Below, in pieces: positions 1-7,660 of a DNA stretch of 64,000 bases (position 1 is its first letter; each line of letters opens with the position of its first letter). Both the position numbers and the translations under genes were made by a program. A model generated the notes under the pieces. It was not told the origin of the DNA. It did not search any database and worked only from the letters and a program-made list of their open reading frames with translations. Origin of the DNA: Sulfurospirillum sp001602955 (GTDB lineage Bacteria > Campylobacterota > Campylobacteria > Campylobacterales > Sulfurospirillaceae); the NCBI GenBank assembly GCA_001602955.1, contig LVAC01000002.1, positions 62,001 through 126,000 on the forward strand. Reading direction: 5' to 3'.

Positions 1-906
1 GCACCTGCCGATTGGGCGGGAAGAGGGGATTTGATGCACGACAACGTCGAAAAGATACGCCAAACATGGGAAGCAGAAGGTCGTCCGACGTTTATTTTGG
101 CGTGTTCGAGTTGTGCTTCCACGTTTGCCAAGTATTTGCCGATGATTCAAACCGTTTCGTTATGGGAAATTTTCGATACGTACGGTTTGCCCGAAGTGGA
201 TATTAAAAAAGGCAAGCGTGAGCTTTGCATTCACGATGCGTGCGCAACAAGAGATAATCCCAAAATTCACGAAAGTATCCGCAATATCGTCAAGACTTTA
301 GGGTACAGCGTTCAAGAACTAAAATATTCCAAAGAGAAGACGAAGTGTTGCGGTTACGGCGGTTTGGTTGCTTGCGCCAATCCCGAACAAGCCGAGGAGT
401 TTGCGGCGGATCGAATCTGTGAGAGTGATCCGGACGTGTTGGTTTATTGCGCGATGTGTAAAAATATGTTGGTCAAGGGCAACAAGAGGGCCTATCATAT
501 TTTAGACATTATCTACGCCAATGAAGTCAACCAAGAGACGCCTCAAAAAATGCCTACGCTTTCGGATCGTCAAAACAACCGCAAACGTTTGAAACGACAA
601 CTCTTAAAAGAGATATGGAATGAAGAAGAGGAGGGTGCGATGGATCCGACGTATGATTTTGCACTGCATATTTCAGATGAGATCACGGCATTGATGGAAA
701 AACGCTTTATCTTGCTCGGCGATGTGGAAAAAGTGGTGGCAAACTCTCTTTCGCATCAAGAGCGATTTTTCAATCCGAAGAGTTCGGATTATCTTGCGCG
801 TTTGAGGATTCAAAACGTCACGTATTGGGTTCGTTATGAAGAATCGGGACGCGATATTACGGTTAAAGACGCGTACATGCACCGCATGGAAGTCGTGGAA
901 GGCTGA
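1..906 (+). CDS. Iron-sulfur oxidoreductase C-terminal part (HdrB/CCG-type), cut by the window edge
   Basis: The reading frame is open from base 1, so this is only the last ~300 residues of a longer protein; the ATG at 34 is internal. The visible part carries cysteine clusters typical of heterodisulfide-reductase-like CCG modules: ACSSC near the start, then a lone Cys before ATRDNP, then KCCGYGG, then YCAMC. Such modules bind an iron-sulfur cluster and handle thiols or disulfides. About 85 further residues form a non-cysteine tail. Its place directly before the small two-CxxC protein suggests it is the dicluster-binding pyridine-nucleotide-disulfide oxidoreductase-like protein that, from memory, heads the equivalent Desulfovibrio locus; the NAD(P)/FAD part would lie left of the window. 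The iron-sulfur call is firm, the full-length identity is inferred. Confidence 0.72.
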   Translation, partial: APADWAGRGDLMHDNVEKIRQTWEAEGRPTFILACSSCASTFAKYLPMIQTVSLWEIFDTYGLPEVDIKKGKRELCIHDACATRDNPKIHESIRNIVKTLGYSVQELKYSKEKTKCCGYGGLVACANPEQAEEFAADRICESDPDVLVYCAMCKNMLVKGNKRAYHILDIIYANEVNQETPQKMPTLSDRQNNRKRLKRQLLKEIWNEEEEGAMDPTYDFALHISDEITALMEKRFILLGDVEKVVANSLSHQERFFNPKSSDYLARLRIQNVTYWVRYEESGRDITVKDAYMHRMEVVEG

Positions 907-908
907 AC

Positions 909-1115
909 ATGAACGAGCACATCGATACAACAACCGAGTGGGTATGCGACAAATGCCGCCAAGCGTTGGTGTCGCAAAAAGTCAAGGTTCGCTATCTTGA
1001 CGGTAATTTTGAAGTTGATCTTCTCAAATGCCCTACATGTCAAATGGTTTTTATTAGCGACGAGTTGGCAATGGGGAAAATGCTTGAAGTCGAAAAAGGT
1101 TTGGAGGATAAGTAG
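909..1115 (+). CDS. Small two-CxxC redox or metal-binding protein (DVU_1557-like)
   Basis: This 68-residue protein has two CxxC pairs, C13/C16 (CDKC) and C41/C44 (CPTC), separated by a short beta-rich stretch, as in a zinc ribbon or rubredoxin-like fold. There is no signal peptide, so it should be cytoplasmic. It starts two bases after the stop of the previous gene, with GGAAGG just upstream, and its stop is followed directly by the GTG of the methyltransferase gene. Its fixed position in a cysteine-rich operon suggests an electron carrier or metal/sulfur handler for the neighbouring radical SAM or molybdenum-maturation proteins. The family is, as I recall, named after DVU_1557 and has no assigned function. 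Confidence 0.7.
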   Translation: MNEHIDTTTEWVCDKCRQALVSQKVKVRYLDGNFEVDLLKCPTCQMVFISDELAMGKMLEVEKGLEDK

Positions 1116-1835
1116 GTGAACGTCTATGAAAGCCCTTACATGCAAGAAGCCACGGGCGATACGTTACGTCCCGGAGGCTTCACGCTTACCGAAGAAGCGG
1201 TTCGTTTTTGCGCTTTGAGCAAACGCGATCGTATTTTGGACGTAGGATGCGGTATGGGCGCGACCGTTTCGTATTTGTATCATGCTTACGGTATCAAGAC
1301 GGTCGGCATCGATCCTTCCGAAAAACTGCTTGAAAAAGCTCGCCAAAATAATCCTTTTGCCTCGTTTGTTCAAGGGTTCGGGCATGATCTACCCTTTGAC
1401 GACGAAACGTTTTCATGCGTTTTTGCGGAGTGTACCTTGTCGTTAATGCATGATTTGCAAGGCAGTTTAGACGAAATCTATCGCGTTTTGGCACACGGAG
1501 GATGGTTTGTATTAAACGACGTGTATGCAAAAAATCCCGAAGCCCTCAAGGCGATGGATAACTTTTCCGTTACTTCGTGTATGCGGGGAATGCACGATTT
1601 AGCATCGTTGCAACAGGCGTTGCAACGTGCCGGTTTTGACGTGATGTTGGTTGAGGATTGCAGTGTGTTGTTGAAAGAGTTGATGGTAAAAATCATCTTT
1701 TCGCATGGCTCGATGAGTACGTTTTGGAGCAAAACGATGGAAGACAAGACGGCGCAAACGTCTTGTTCGTTTGACCAACGTATCACGCAATGTAAACCGG
1801 GCTATTTTAGAATGATCGTGAAAAAAGGAGACTAA
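1116..1835 (+). CDS. SAM-dependent class I methyltransferase (DVU_1556-like)
   Basis: A 239-residue class I methyltransferase of the Methyltransf_11 type. Motif I is ILDVGCGMGA near residue 40, followed by an acidic ribose-binding position (GIDPS near residue 66) and the post-motif region with FAECTLSLM. The GTG start at 1116 abuts the preceding stop, so translation is probably coupled. The substrate is unknown. In this operon it sits between a small CxxC protein and a C_GCAxxG_C_C protein and close to a radical SAM enzyme, so it may methylate a small molecule or cofactor intermediate made by the pathway. The fold is certain from sequence; the role is inferred from context only. Confidence 0.8.
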   Translation: MNVYESPYMQEATGDTLRPGGFTLTEEAVRFCALSKRDRILDVGCGMGATVSYLYHAYGIKTVGIDPSEKLLEKARQNNPFASFVQGFGHDLPFDDETFSCVFAECTLSLMHDLQGSLDEIYRVLAHGGWFVLNDVYAKNPEALKAMDNFSVTSCMRGMHDLASLQQALQRAGFDVMLVEDCSVLLKELMVKIIFSHGSMSTFWSKTMEDKTAQTSCSFDQRITQCKPGYFRMIVKKGD

Positions 1836-1839
1836 AGCA

Positions 1840-2295
1840 ATGGATGATTTATCGCTACGATTATTTCGCCTTTCCTCGGCAGGGTTTTGCTGTGCGCAAA
1901 TCATGTATAAGCTTGCGCTTGAAGACGAGGGTGTCGAAAACGACGATTTGATACGTGCCGCACAAGGGTTGTGCCGAGGCATCGCCGATACGCAACAAAC
2001 GTGCGGTGTTTTAAGCGGCGGTATCGGCGTTTTGGGCTTGTACGGCGCTAAGGGTAAAGAAGAAGAGAGTGCCCGAGAAAATTTCAAAGCGATGCTAGAC
2101 GAATTTCATGCGTGGTTTACGACGGAATTTGGTTCAAGCCAATGTGCGACGTTGATCGGAGAGAGGGATTTTCACGGTCTCGATCAAAGCTACAAGCCCA
2201 TTTGCGCGGGAATGATCCAAAAAGCATACGTCAAAGTATACGAAATTTTACAAGAGCACGGTTACGAATACGGCAACAGGGAGTCGATGCCATGA
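1840..2295 (+). CDS. C_GCAxxG_C_C family redox protein (DVU_1555-like)
   Basis: This 151-residue protein has the spaced cysteine and glycine pattern that gives the family its name: FCCAQ near residue 17, GLCRG near 46, CGVLSGG near 57, SSQC near 100 and PICAG near 128. The family is presumed to bind a metal or a redox-active disulfide, and is often found near selenium, molybdenum or iron-sulfur enzymes; no member of this subgroup has a proven reaction that I know of. Its TGA stop overlaps the ATG of the radical SAM gene (ATGA at 2292-2295), indicating coupled translation. A ribosome-binding GGAGA lies upstream of 1840. Confidence 0.75.
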   Translation: MDDLSLRLFRLSSAGFCCAQIMYKLALEDEGVENDDLIRAAQGLCRGIADTQQTCGVLSGGIGVLGLYGAKGKEEESARENFKAMLDEFHAWFTTEFGSSQCATLIGERDFHGLDQSYKPICAGMIQKAYVKVYEILQEHGYEYGNRESMP

Positions 2296-3635
2296 CGTTA
2301 ACCCCTTTGGTGCATACGCAAAGTTTATGTCCTATCTGCTTACGCTCGGTGGAGGCTTTTATCGTTCAAGAAGACGATAAGGCGTTCATGCTCAAAACCT
2401 GTTTGGAGCACGGAGCGTTTGAGACGATCGTGTGGCGCGGTAAAACGCCGATGCACGAGTGGGTACGTACCAAAGAGAGAGCTTTTATCAACCATCCGAT
2501 CACGCCGATCGAAAAAGGATGCCCGTTTGATTGCGGGCTGTGCAGTGCACACCGACAACATACATGTACGGCACTGATCGAAGTGACGAAACGTTGCAAT
2601 TTAAAGTGCCGTTTTTGCTTTGCCGATGCCTTGGACGCGCCTAACGAAGATCCGAGCTTAGAGCAGTTGCGCTTTCAGTTTGAGAGTATTTTCAAGGTTT
2701 CCGGTGCGTGCAATATCCAACTCTCGGGAGGCGAGCCGAGCGTACGGAACGATTTGGACGCGATTGTTCGCATGGGACGGGAACTTGGTTTTTCGTTTAT
2801 TCAACTCAATACCAACGGTATTCGCTTGGCGCAAGACGAGGCTTACGTCAAAGCTCTTAAAGAGGCGGGGTTAAGCTCCGTCTTTTTACAATTTGACGGC
2901 ATCGACGATGCGATTTACCGACATTTGCGAGGACGTGCACTTTTTGAATTGAAATGCCAAGCCATCGAAAATTGTCAAAAATACGGTATCGGCGTCGTGT
3001 TGGTTCCGACGATCGTACCGAAAATCAATGATCAGTCTATCGGTGATATTGTTCGTTTTGCGATAGGTCGTTCTCCGGCCGTCAGAGGCGTGCATTTTCA
3101 GCCCGTGAGTTATTTCGGGCGGATTCCCAATCCTCCCAAAGACGAAGATCGCATCACTTTACCCGAAGTGATGGATGCGCTATGCGAACAAACCGACGGT
3201 ATGATCTCTTTGGCAAGCCTACAACCTCCCGGATGCGAAAATGCGCTTTGTTCGTTTAACGGCAATTTTCTGATCGAAGAGGGAGTGTTAAAACCCGTAA
3301 CGAAACGCGCGGCATGTTGTTCCAAAGAGAGCGAAAAAGCCGAAGTCGGAGCTTCGAAAGCCAAAGCGTTCGTGGCACGAAATTGGTCGTATGAAAAACA
3401 GACGCCAAGCGAAACGCTCTTCGATTGGGACAAAATCCTTAGTGCTATTCAAAATAACTCTTTTAGCCTTTCGGGTATGGCGTTTCAAGACGTGTGGAAC
3501 GTCAACTTGGAGCGTATTCGGGATTGTTGCATTCACGTCTCCACCGCGGAGGGAAAGTTGATTCCTTTTTGCATGTACAATCTGACCAATACTCGAGGCG
3601 AATCTTTATACCGCGACGTAAAGAGGCTTTCATGA
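2292..3635 (+). CDS. Radical SAM enzyme of the Tes/MJ0619-like group (TrsS-like)
   Basis: A 447-residue radical SAM protein. The SAM-cluster motif is C102-x3-C106-x2-C109, followed by a GGEP motif at 146-149. Ahead of the core lie a CPIC pair (13-16) and CPFDCGLC (77-84), and the C-terminal region has an ALC, an ACC, a DCC and a PFC motif, so auxiliary iron-sulfur clusters are likely. The CPFDCGLC...H...TC prelude and the PFCMYNLT ending resemble the archaeal tetraether lipid synthase (Tes) group. I recall an annotated family called radical SAM (seleno)protein TrsS in the same context; here no in-frame TGA is needed, so this form uses cysteine. The start at 2292 is set by the ATGA overlap; the longer frame upstream lies inside the previous gene. 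The substrate is unknown. Confidence 0.8.
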   Translation: MTLTPLVHTQSLCPICLRSVEAFIVQEDDKAFMLKTCLEHGAFETIVWRGKTPMHEWVRTKERAFINHPITPIEKGCPFDCGLCSAHRQHTCTALIEVTKRCNLKCRFCFADALDAPNEDPSLEQLRFQFESIFKVSGACNIQLSGGEPSVRNDLDAIVRMGRELGFSFIQLNTNGIRLAQDEAYVKALKEAGLSSVFLQFDGIDDAIYRHLRGRALFELKCQAIENCQKYGIGVVLVPTIVPKINDQSIGDIVRFAIGRSPAVRGVHFQPVSYFGRIPNPPKDEDRITLPEVMDALCEQTDGMISLASLQPPGCENALCSFNGNFLIEEGVLKPVTKRAACCSKESEKAEVGASKAKAFVARNWSYEKQTPSETLFDWDKILSAIQNNSFSLSGMAFQDVWNVNLERIRDCCIHVSTAEGKLIPFCMYNLTNTRGESLYRDVKRLS

Positions 3636-4936
3636 ACAACGTTACGCCGCTTGAATCTTGGATCCAAGAACGCACGCATCTTGCACGGCCGAGTCAAGAA
3701 GCCCTTCGTGCGTACCAGCTCGAAAAAGTGCGAACAACACTTCGGTACGCCCAAAGTAAGAGCCGTTTTTATCGCGAACGTCTGGACAAAATCGATGTGG
3801 ATGCGATCGACTCTTTCAAAGCGTTCGAAACGATCGCTTTTACGACGCCTGAGGATATTCGGCACAACGCATACGATTTTTTGTGCGTTCCCACGCATGA
3901 AATCGAACGCATCGTGACCTTAAATACGTCGGGTACGACCGGCGATGAAAAGCGTCTTTTTTTTACGCACGAAGATTTGGAAACGACGATCGATTTTTTT
4001 CATTACGGTATGCGTTGTTTGGTCGACGAGCGCGATAAAGTGATGGTTTTGCTTCCGGGACCTTCGTTTGCCAGTATCGGCGATTTGTTGAAAAAAGCGC
4101 TTCAACGAAGCGGTATCGCGTGTATCGTTCACGGCGTTTTGGATGATGTCGAAGCCGCGGCGGCATGTATTTTTCAAAACGGCATTACGTGCATCGTTGG
4201 GATTCCGATGCACGTGTCGTATCTTGCGCGCATGAAAAAAGAACTCTTTGACACGCATATCAAAAAAGTGCTTTTAAGTACGGATTACGTTGCCGATGCG
4301 CTTGTCAAAAGCCTTTCTCATAACGGTACATGTCAGGTTTTTAACCATTACGGTATGACGGAGATGGGGTATGGCGGCGGCGTCGAGTGCGCTTGTTTGA
4401 GCGGTTATCATTTGAGAGAAAACGATCTTTATTTTGAAATCGTCGATCCGATGACGGGCGAGGTCGTTGAAGACGGCACGTACGGAGAAGTCGTTTTTAC
4501 AACCTTAAACCGCCAAGCGATGCCGCTTATTCGCTACAAAACGGGCGATAGGGCGCGTTTTTTGGTTGAGCCTTGTGCCTGCGGTACGTTTTTGCGTCGA
4601 ATGGAAAAAGTACGCGGACGTATCGAAAATATGCTAAGCGTTGAAGGGCACGAGATAACGCTTAGAGATTTGGACGAAATCTTTTTGGCATACGAATCGC
4701 TCATGGATTATCGCGTCGAGTGTTATGATCCTAACCGCTTACATGTTCGTTTGGTTCTGGATAAAAACACGGATGCAAAAGCCTTTCAAAATACCCTCAA
4801 AAAAGAGTTACATGTACGTTTTGAATCGAAGTTCGATTTTGAGATCGAAATCGAAGAAGACGATAGATCTTCTAAAATAACCCGAAGTATGATTAAACGC
4901 AAAATACATGATTGCAGACAAGGAGCGAAGCGATGA
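3632..4936 (+). CDS. PaaK-like AMP-dependent ligase (DVU_1553-like)
   Basis: A 434-residue adenylate-forming enzyme of the phenylacetate-CoA ligase (PaaK) type, which activates a carboxylate as acyl-AMP and normally transfers it to CoA. Visible motifs are the P-loop NTSGTTG near residue 97, HYGMTEMG near 235, the hinge segment RYKTGDRARF near 295, and a C-terminal lid domain with GRIENMLSVEG. A CxCxxC-like cluster (ECACLSG and PCACGTF) is typical of PaaK zinc or structural sites. The start overlaps the previous stop (ATGA at 3632). Its carboxylate is not known; in this operon it may activate an intermediate for the radical SAM or methyltransferase enzymes, which is inference. Confidence 0.78.
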   Translation: MNNVTPLESWIQERTHLARPSQEALRAYQLEKVRTTLRYAQSKSRFYRERLDKIDVDAIDSFKAFETIAFTTPEDIRHNAYDFLCVPTHEIERIVTLNTSGTTGDEKRLFFTHEDLETTIDFFHYGMRCLVDERDKVMVLLPGPSFASIGDLLKKALQRSGIACIVHGVLDDVEAAAACIFQNGITCIVGIPMHVSYLARMKKELFDTHIKKVLLSTDYVADALVKSLSHNGTCQVFNHYGMTEMGYGGGVECACLSGYHLRENDLYFEIVDPMTGEVVEDGTYGEVVFTTLNRQAMPLIRYKTGDRARFLVEPCACGTFLRRMEKVRGRIENMLSVEGHEITLRDLDEIFLAYESLMDYRVECYDPNRLHVRLVLDKNTDAKAFQNTLKKELHVRFESKFDFEIEIEEDDRSSKITRSMIKRKIHDCRQGAKR

Positions 4937-5967
4937 AAACGATCGTCGAACATATAGTAGAGAGCTTAAACGAACAACACGAAATCGTTACGGCAACCAT
5001 TTTACACAAAAGCGGATCGGCTCCTAGAGAAGCGGGCACGAAGATGGTCATTCGCAAAGATTCCTCGATTGAAGGGACGATAGGCGGAGGAACGCTTGAA
5101 GCGATGGCGATACGATTGGCTCCGGAGATTTTTCAAAGTAAGCGTAGTGCGATCGAAGACATCGAATTGACCGATGAGGACGCAAAAGCCGCCGGTATGG
5201 TGTGCGGAGGAGAGGTGAGCGTACTTTTGGAACATATCGACGCTTTGGATATTCCGCAGTTCAATATTTACCATAAAGCCCAAGAGCTTAAGGCTTCGGG
5301 CATTGATTTTATTATGATCACGAATATTACGCAAAGCAGTAAACGCATCGGCGGAAAGCACAAATGGATATGCACGCAAAACGAGCTTTTCGGTGCGGAC
5401 GATAGCGAAGTTCAAAGCATCGCAAAAGAACTCCGCGAACACTTTTACCGGGTTAAATTTCACCTTCACGTCGGTAAAAACCGTTATATGATCGAACCGT
5501 TTTACGCGACGGAGAGACTCTACATTATCGGTGCGGGACATGTTTCCCAACAAATCGCGTTGCTTTCCAAAAGTTTGGGTTTTTACACCGTCGTGTTGGA
5601 CGATCGGGAAGCCTTTGCCAATAAAGAGCGCTTTGCGAGTGCCGACGAGATTCACGTCGTCTCCTCTAGCTATGAAGATTTGGCGCAAACGGTGGGTATC
5701 CCGCCGAACAGTTACATCGTTATCGTAACGCGCGGCGTCGATAAAGTCGTCTTGGAGCAAGCGTTACGCATGAATGCGAAGTACATCGGTATGATCGGCA
5801 GTAAGACCAAACGCAATTACGTGTACGATTTGCTCTTGCACGAAGGCTTTGCGCAAAAAGAGCTCGATGCGGTGCATTGCCCGATCGGCGTGAGTATCAA
5901 TGCGCAAACGCCCGAAGAGATCGCCATCAGTATCGTTGCCGAATTAACACAAGTCAAAAGGGCGTAA
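4933..5967 (+). CDS. XdhC/CoxI-family molybdenum enzyme maturation factor
   Basis: A 344-residue XdhC-family protein. The N-terminal XdhC_CoxI domain has KSGSAPREAG and EGTIGGGTLEA, and the C-terminal Rossmann domain has IIGAGHVSQQ and the IGMIGSKTKR segment. XdhC proteins bind molybdenum cofactor, help sulfurate it and insert it into xanthine-dehydrogenase-family hydroxylases. The start at 4933 overlaps the preceding stop (ATGA). Together with the following MocA-like gene it is the strongest sign that this operon serves a molybdenum hydroxylase, such as an aldehyde oxidoreductase, encoded outside the window. A fully open 252-codon antisense frame over this gene is a shadow. Confidence 0.87.
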   Translation: MKTIVEHIVESLNEQHEIVTATILHKSGSAPREAGTKMVIRKDSSIEGTIGGGTLEAMAIRLAPEIFQSKRSAIEDIELTDEDAKAAGMVCGGEVSVLLEHIDALDIPQFNIYHKAQELKASGIDFIMITNITQSSKRIGGKHKWICTQNELFGADDSEVQSIAKELREHFYRVKFHLHVGKNRYMIEPFYATERLYIIGAGHVSQQIALLSKSLGFYTVVLDDREAFANKERFASADEIHVVSSSYEDLAQTVGIPPNSYIVIVTRGVDKVVLEQALRMNAKYIGMIGSKTKRNYVYDLLLHEGFAQKELDAVHCPIGVSINAQTPEEIAISIVAELTQVKRA

Positions 5968-5969
5968 CC

Positions 5970-7076
5970 ATGGCAAAAGATACCGTTGCCGCTTTAATTA
6001 TCGCGGCAGGATATTCTTCGAGAATGCACGATTTCAAACCCTTACTCTCTTTTGAGAAAACCAATGCGATCAAACGTCTCGTTCAAACCTATGAAACGTT
6101 TGGGATCGAGCATATTTACGTGGTGGTGGGATATTTAAAAGAAGAAATTATCGCAACGCTTCGGGGCTATAACGTTCATATCGTCTACAACGAGGCATTC
6201 GATCAAGGGATGTTTAGCTCGATTCAAAAGGGTATCAAGGCGATGGACGAAACCGTAGAAGCGTTTTACATGAATCCCGTGGATATTCCGCTCATTAAAA
6301 CGCAAACGCTGGAGCGTTTATACGAGGCGTATGTTCGTGAAAAAAAAGGGGTTGTCTATCCGGTCTTTTTAGGGCGTAAAGGTCATCCGCCTTTGATCGA
6401 TCGAAAGTATCAAAATGCGATTCTTTCAAGCAAAGGCGAGGGCGGTTTGAAAAACGTTTTGGAAACGTTGGAGCACGATGCTTTACATGTCGACGTATGC
6501 GACCAATCGATTTTGATGGATATGGACGAAAAAGAGGATTATTTTGCTCTTTTACGTTACGATGCGATGAACGTTCCTACCAAAGAGGAGTGCTTGGCGA
6601 TCATGCGTTTAAACGACGTTCCCGAACCTATTATCAAACATTGCGAAGCGGTCGGTAAAACGGTATTGGCACTGTTGAACGAAATTTCACTATGCCATCT
6701 CGTGTTTGATAAAAACGCACTTTTAGCGGCGGCGTATTTGCACGACATCGCACGGCAAGAAAAAGATCATGCCAAGGTCGGTGCGGAAAAACTGTGTGCC
6801 ATGGGCTATGAAACGATCGGCGATATGATCGCGACGCATATGGACATTACGGTGGATCGCCAAGCACCTTTAAGTGCAAACGAGTTATTGTTTTTAGCCG
6901 ATAAGTTGGTGTGCGAAACAGAAGTGTGCGGGTATGAAAAACGTTTTGAAAAAGCACTGAAAAAATGCGAAGGAAATCTTGAAGCACAACGCCATATCGC
7001 TCAACGTTTGGAAGCCGTTAAAATGATTATCGCCAAGATCGAGCAATGTACATGTAAGGTTTTTGCCTATGGTTGA
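5970..7076 (+). CDS. MocA-like molybdopterin nucleotidyltransferase fused to an HD domain (DVU_1551-like)
   Basis: A 368-residue two-domain protein. Residues 1-190 form a MobA/MocA-type nucleotidyltransferase with the signature AAGYSSRM...KPLL and a PVDIP metal-binding motif; these enzymes attach CMP or GMP to molybdopterin. The usual glycine after SRM is a histidine here. The C-terminal half carries an HD phosphohydrolase domain (AAYLHDIARQEKDHAKVG) that could hydrolyse a nucleotide or phosphoester. The start two bases after the XdhC stop is chosen over longer frames that enter XdhC. CTP use (cytosine dinucleotide cofactor) is expected from the XdhC partner but cannot be proven by eye. Confidence 0.82.
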   Translation: MAKDTVAALIIAAGYSSRMHDFKPLLSFEKTNAIKRLVQTYETFGIEHIYVVVGYLKEEIIATLRGYNVHIVYNEAFDQGMFSSIQKGIKAMDETVEAFYMNPVDIPLIKTQTLERLYEAYVREKKGVVYPVFLGRKGHPPLIDRKYQNAILSSKGEGGLKNVLETLEHDALHVDVCDQSILMDMDEKEDYFALLRYDAMNVPTKEECLAIMRLNDVPEPIIKHCEAVGKTVLALLNEISLCHLVFDKNALLAAAYLHDIARQEKDHAKVGAEKLCAMGYETIGDMIATHMDITVDRQAPLSANELLFLADKLVCETEVCGYEKRFEKALKKCEGNLEAQRHIAQRLEAVKMIIAKIEQCTCKVFAYG

Positions 7077-7647
7077 CACGGTATATCTCTTGCGTCACGG
7101 GCATATCGATAACGGGGACGAAAAGCGGTATTTGGGGCGAACCGACCTTGGACTCGATGCTTTAGGTATCGAGCAGGCATACGCTTTACGTGAAGCGTTT
7201 CAATCGATTCGTATCGACGCCGTCTATACCAGTCCTCTCAAACGTTGCGTCAAAACGGCGCATATTATTTCACAAGAGTATCGTATCGTCGAAGCGTTGC
7301 GCGAGATCGATATGGGGGCATGGGAAAACAAAACGATGGCGGAGATTCGATCACACGATCCGGAATCGTATGCGAAAAGAGGGGAGGATTTGGAATATTT
7401 TACGCCGCCTTGCGGTGAAAGTTTTCATACCGTAGCCCTGAGGGCAAAAGAAGCTTTTGACGCAATTACCTGCGAAGCGATTCATTCGAGCGTGATTATC
7501 GTTGCGCATGCAGGGGTCAATCGCGTGCTGCTTTCAACGCTCTTAAACCTTCCGATTCAAGAGATGATGCGCATCGATCAACCCTATGCCTGCGTCAATC
7601 GTTTAACGAGGCATCAGGGAACGTGGCGGTACGCAAGAGGTTTTTAA
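7069..7647 (+). CDS. Histidine phosphatase superfamily protein (CobC/GpmB-like)
   Basis: A 192-residue histidine phosphatase with the catalytic LLRHGH motif at residues 7-12, the SPLKRC motif, REIDMGAWE and the second histidine in VAHAGVN. The family removes phosphate from small molecules such as alpha-ribazole phosphate or sugar phosphates. The ATG at 7069 is preferred to the TTG six bases upstream; either way it overlaps the MocA-HD gene by about 8 bases, so it belongs to the operon as its last gene. The substrate may be a phosphorylated intermediate of the pathway encoded upstream; no cobalamin genes are nearby to support a CobC role. Confidence 0.8.
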   Translation: MVDTVYLLRHGHIDNGDEKRYLGRTDLGLDALGIEQAYALREAFQSIRIDAVYTSPLKRCVKTAHIISQEYRIVEALREIDMGAWENKTMAEIRSHDPESYAKRGEDLEYFTPPCGESFHTVALRAKEAFDAITCEAIHSSVIIVAHAGVNRVLLSTLLNLPIQEMMRIDQPYACVNRLTRHQGTWRYARGF

Positions 7648-7656
7648 AAAACCTCT
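7636..7656. terminator. Palindromic hairpin between convergent genes
   Basis: AGAGGTTTTT is followed by its reverse complement with one base between them. It spans the stop of the phosphatase gene and lies five bases before the stop of the convergent CNNM gene. No long T-run follows on either strand, so it is a weak candidate bidirectional terminator. Confidence 0.4.
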
Positions 7657-7660
7657 CGGT

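Noticed and set aside
1..906. First gene read as a complete HdrB protein
   Set aside because: The frame is open to base 1, and part of an HdrB-type first CCG module is missing, so it is truncated by the window.
2292..3635. Possible in-frame TGA selenocysteine codon in the radical SAM gene, as in selenoprotein relatives
   Set aside because: The frame is continuous with Cys at all motif positions; no internal TGA is present.
5002..5760. Long antisense open frame (252 codons) opposite the XdhC gene
   Set aside because: It has no ribosome-binding site and no recognisable domain, and XdhC on the other strand is complete and conserved.
7069..7647. Phosphatase as cobalamin-pathway CobC
   Set aside because: No cobalamin genes are nearby and the gene is coupled to the molybdenum-type operon; the motif set alone does not identify the substrate.
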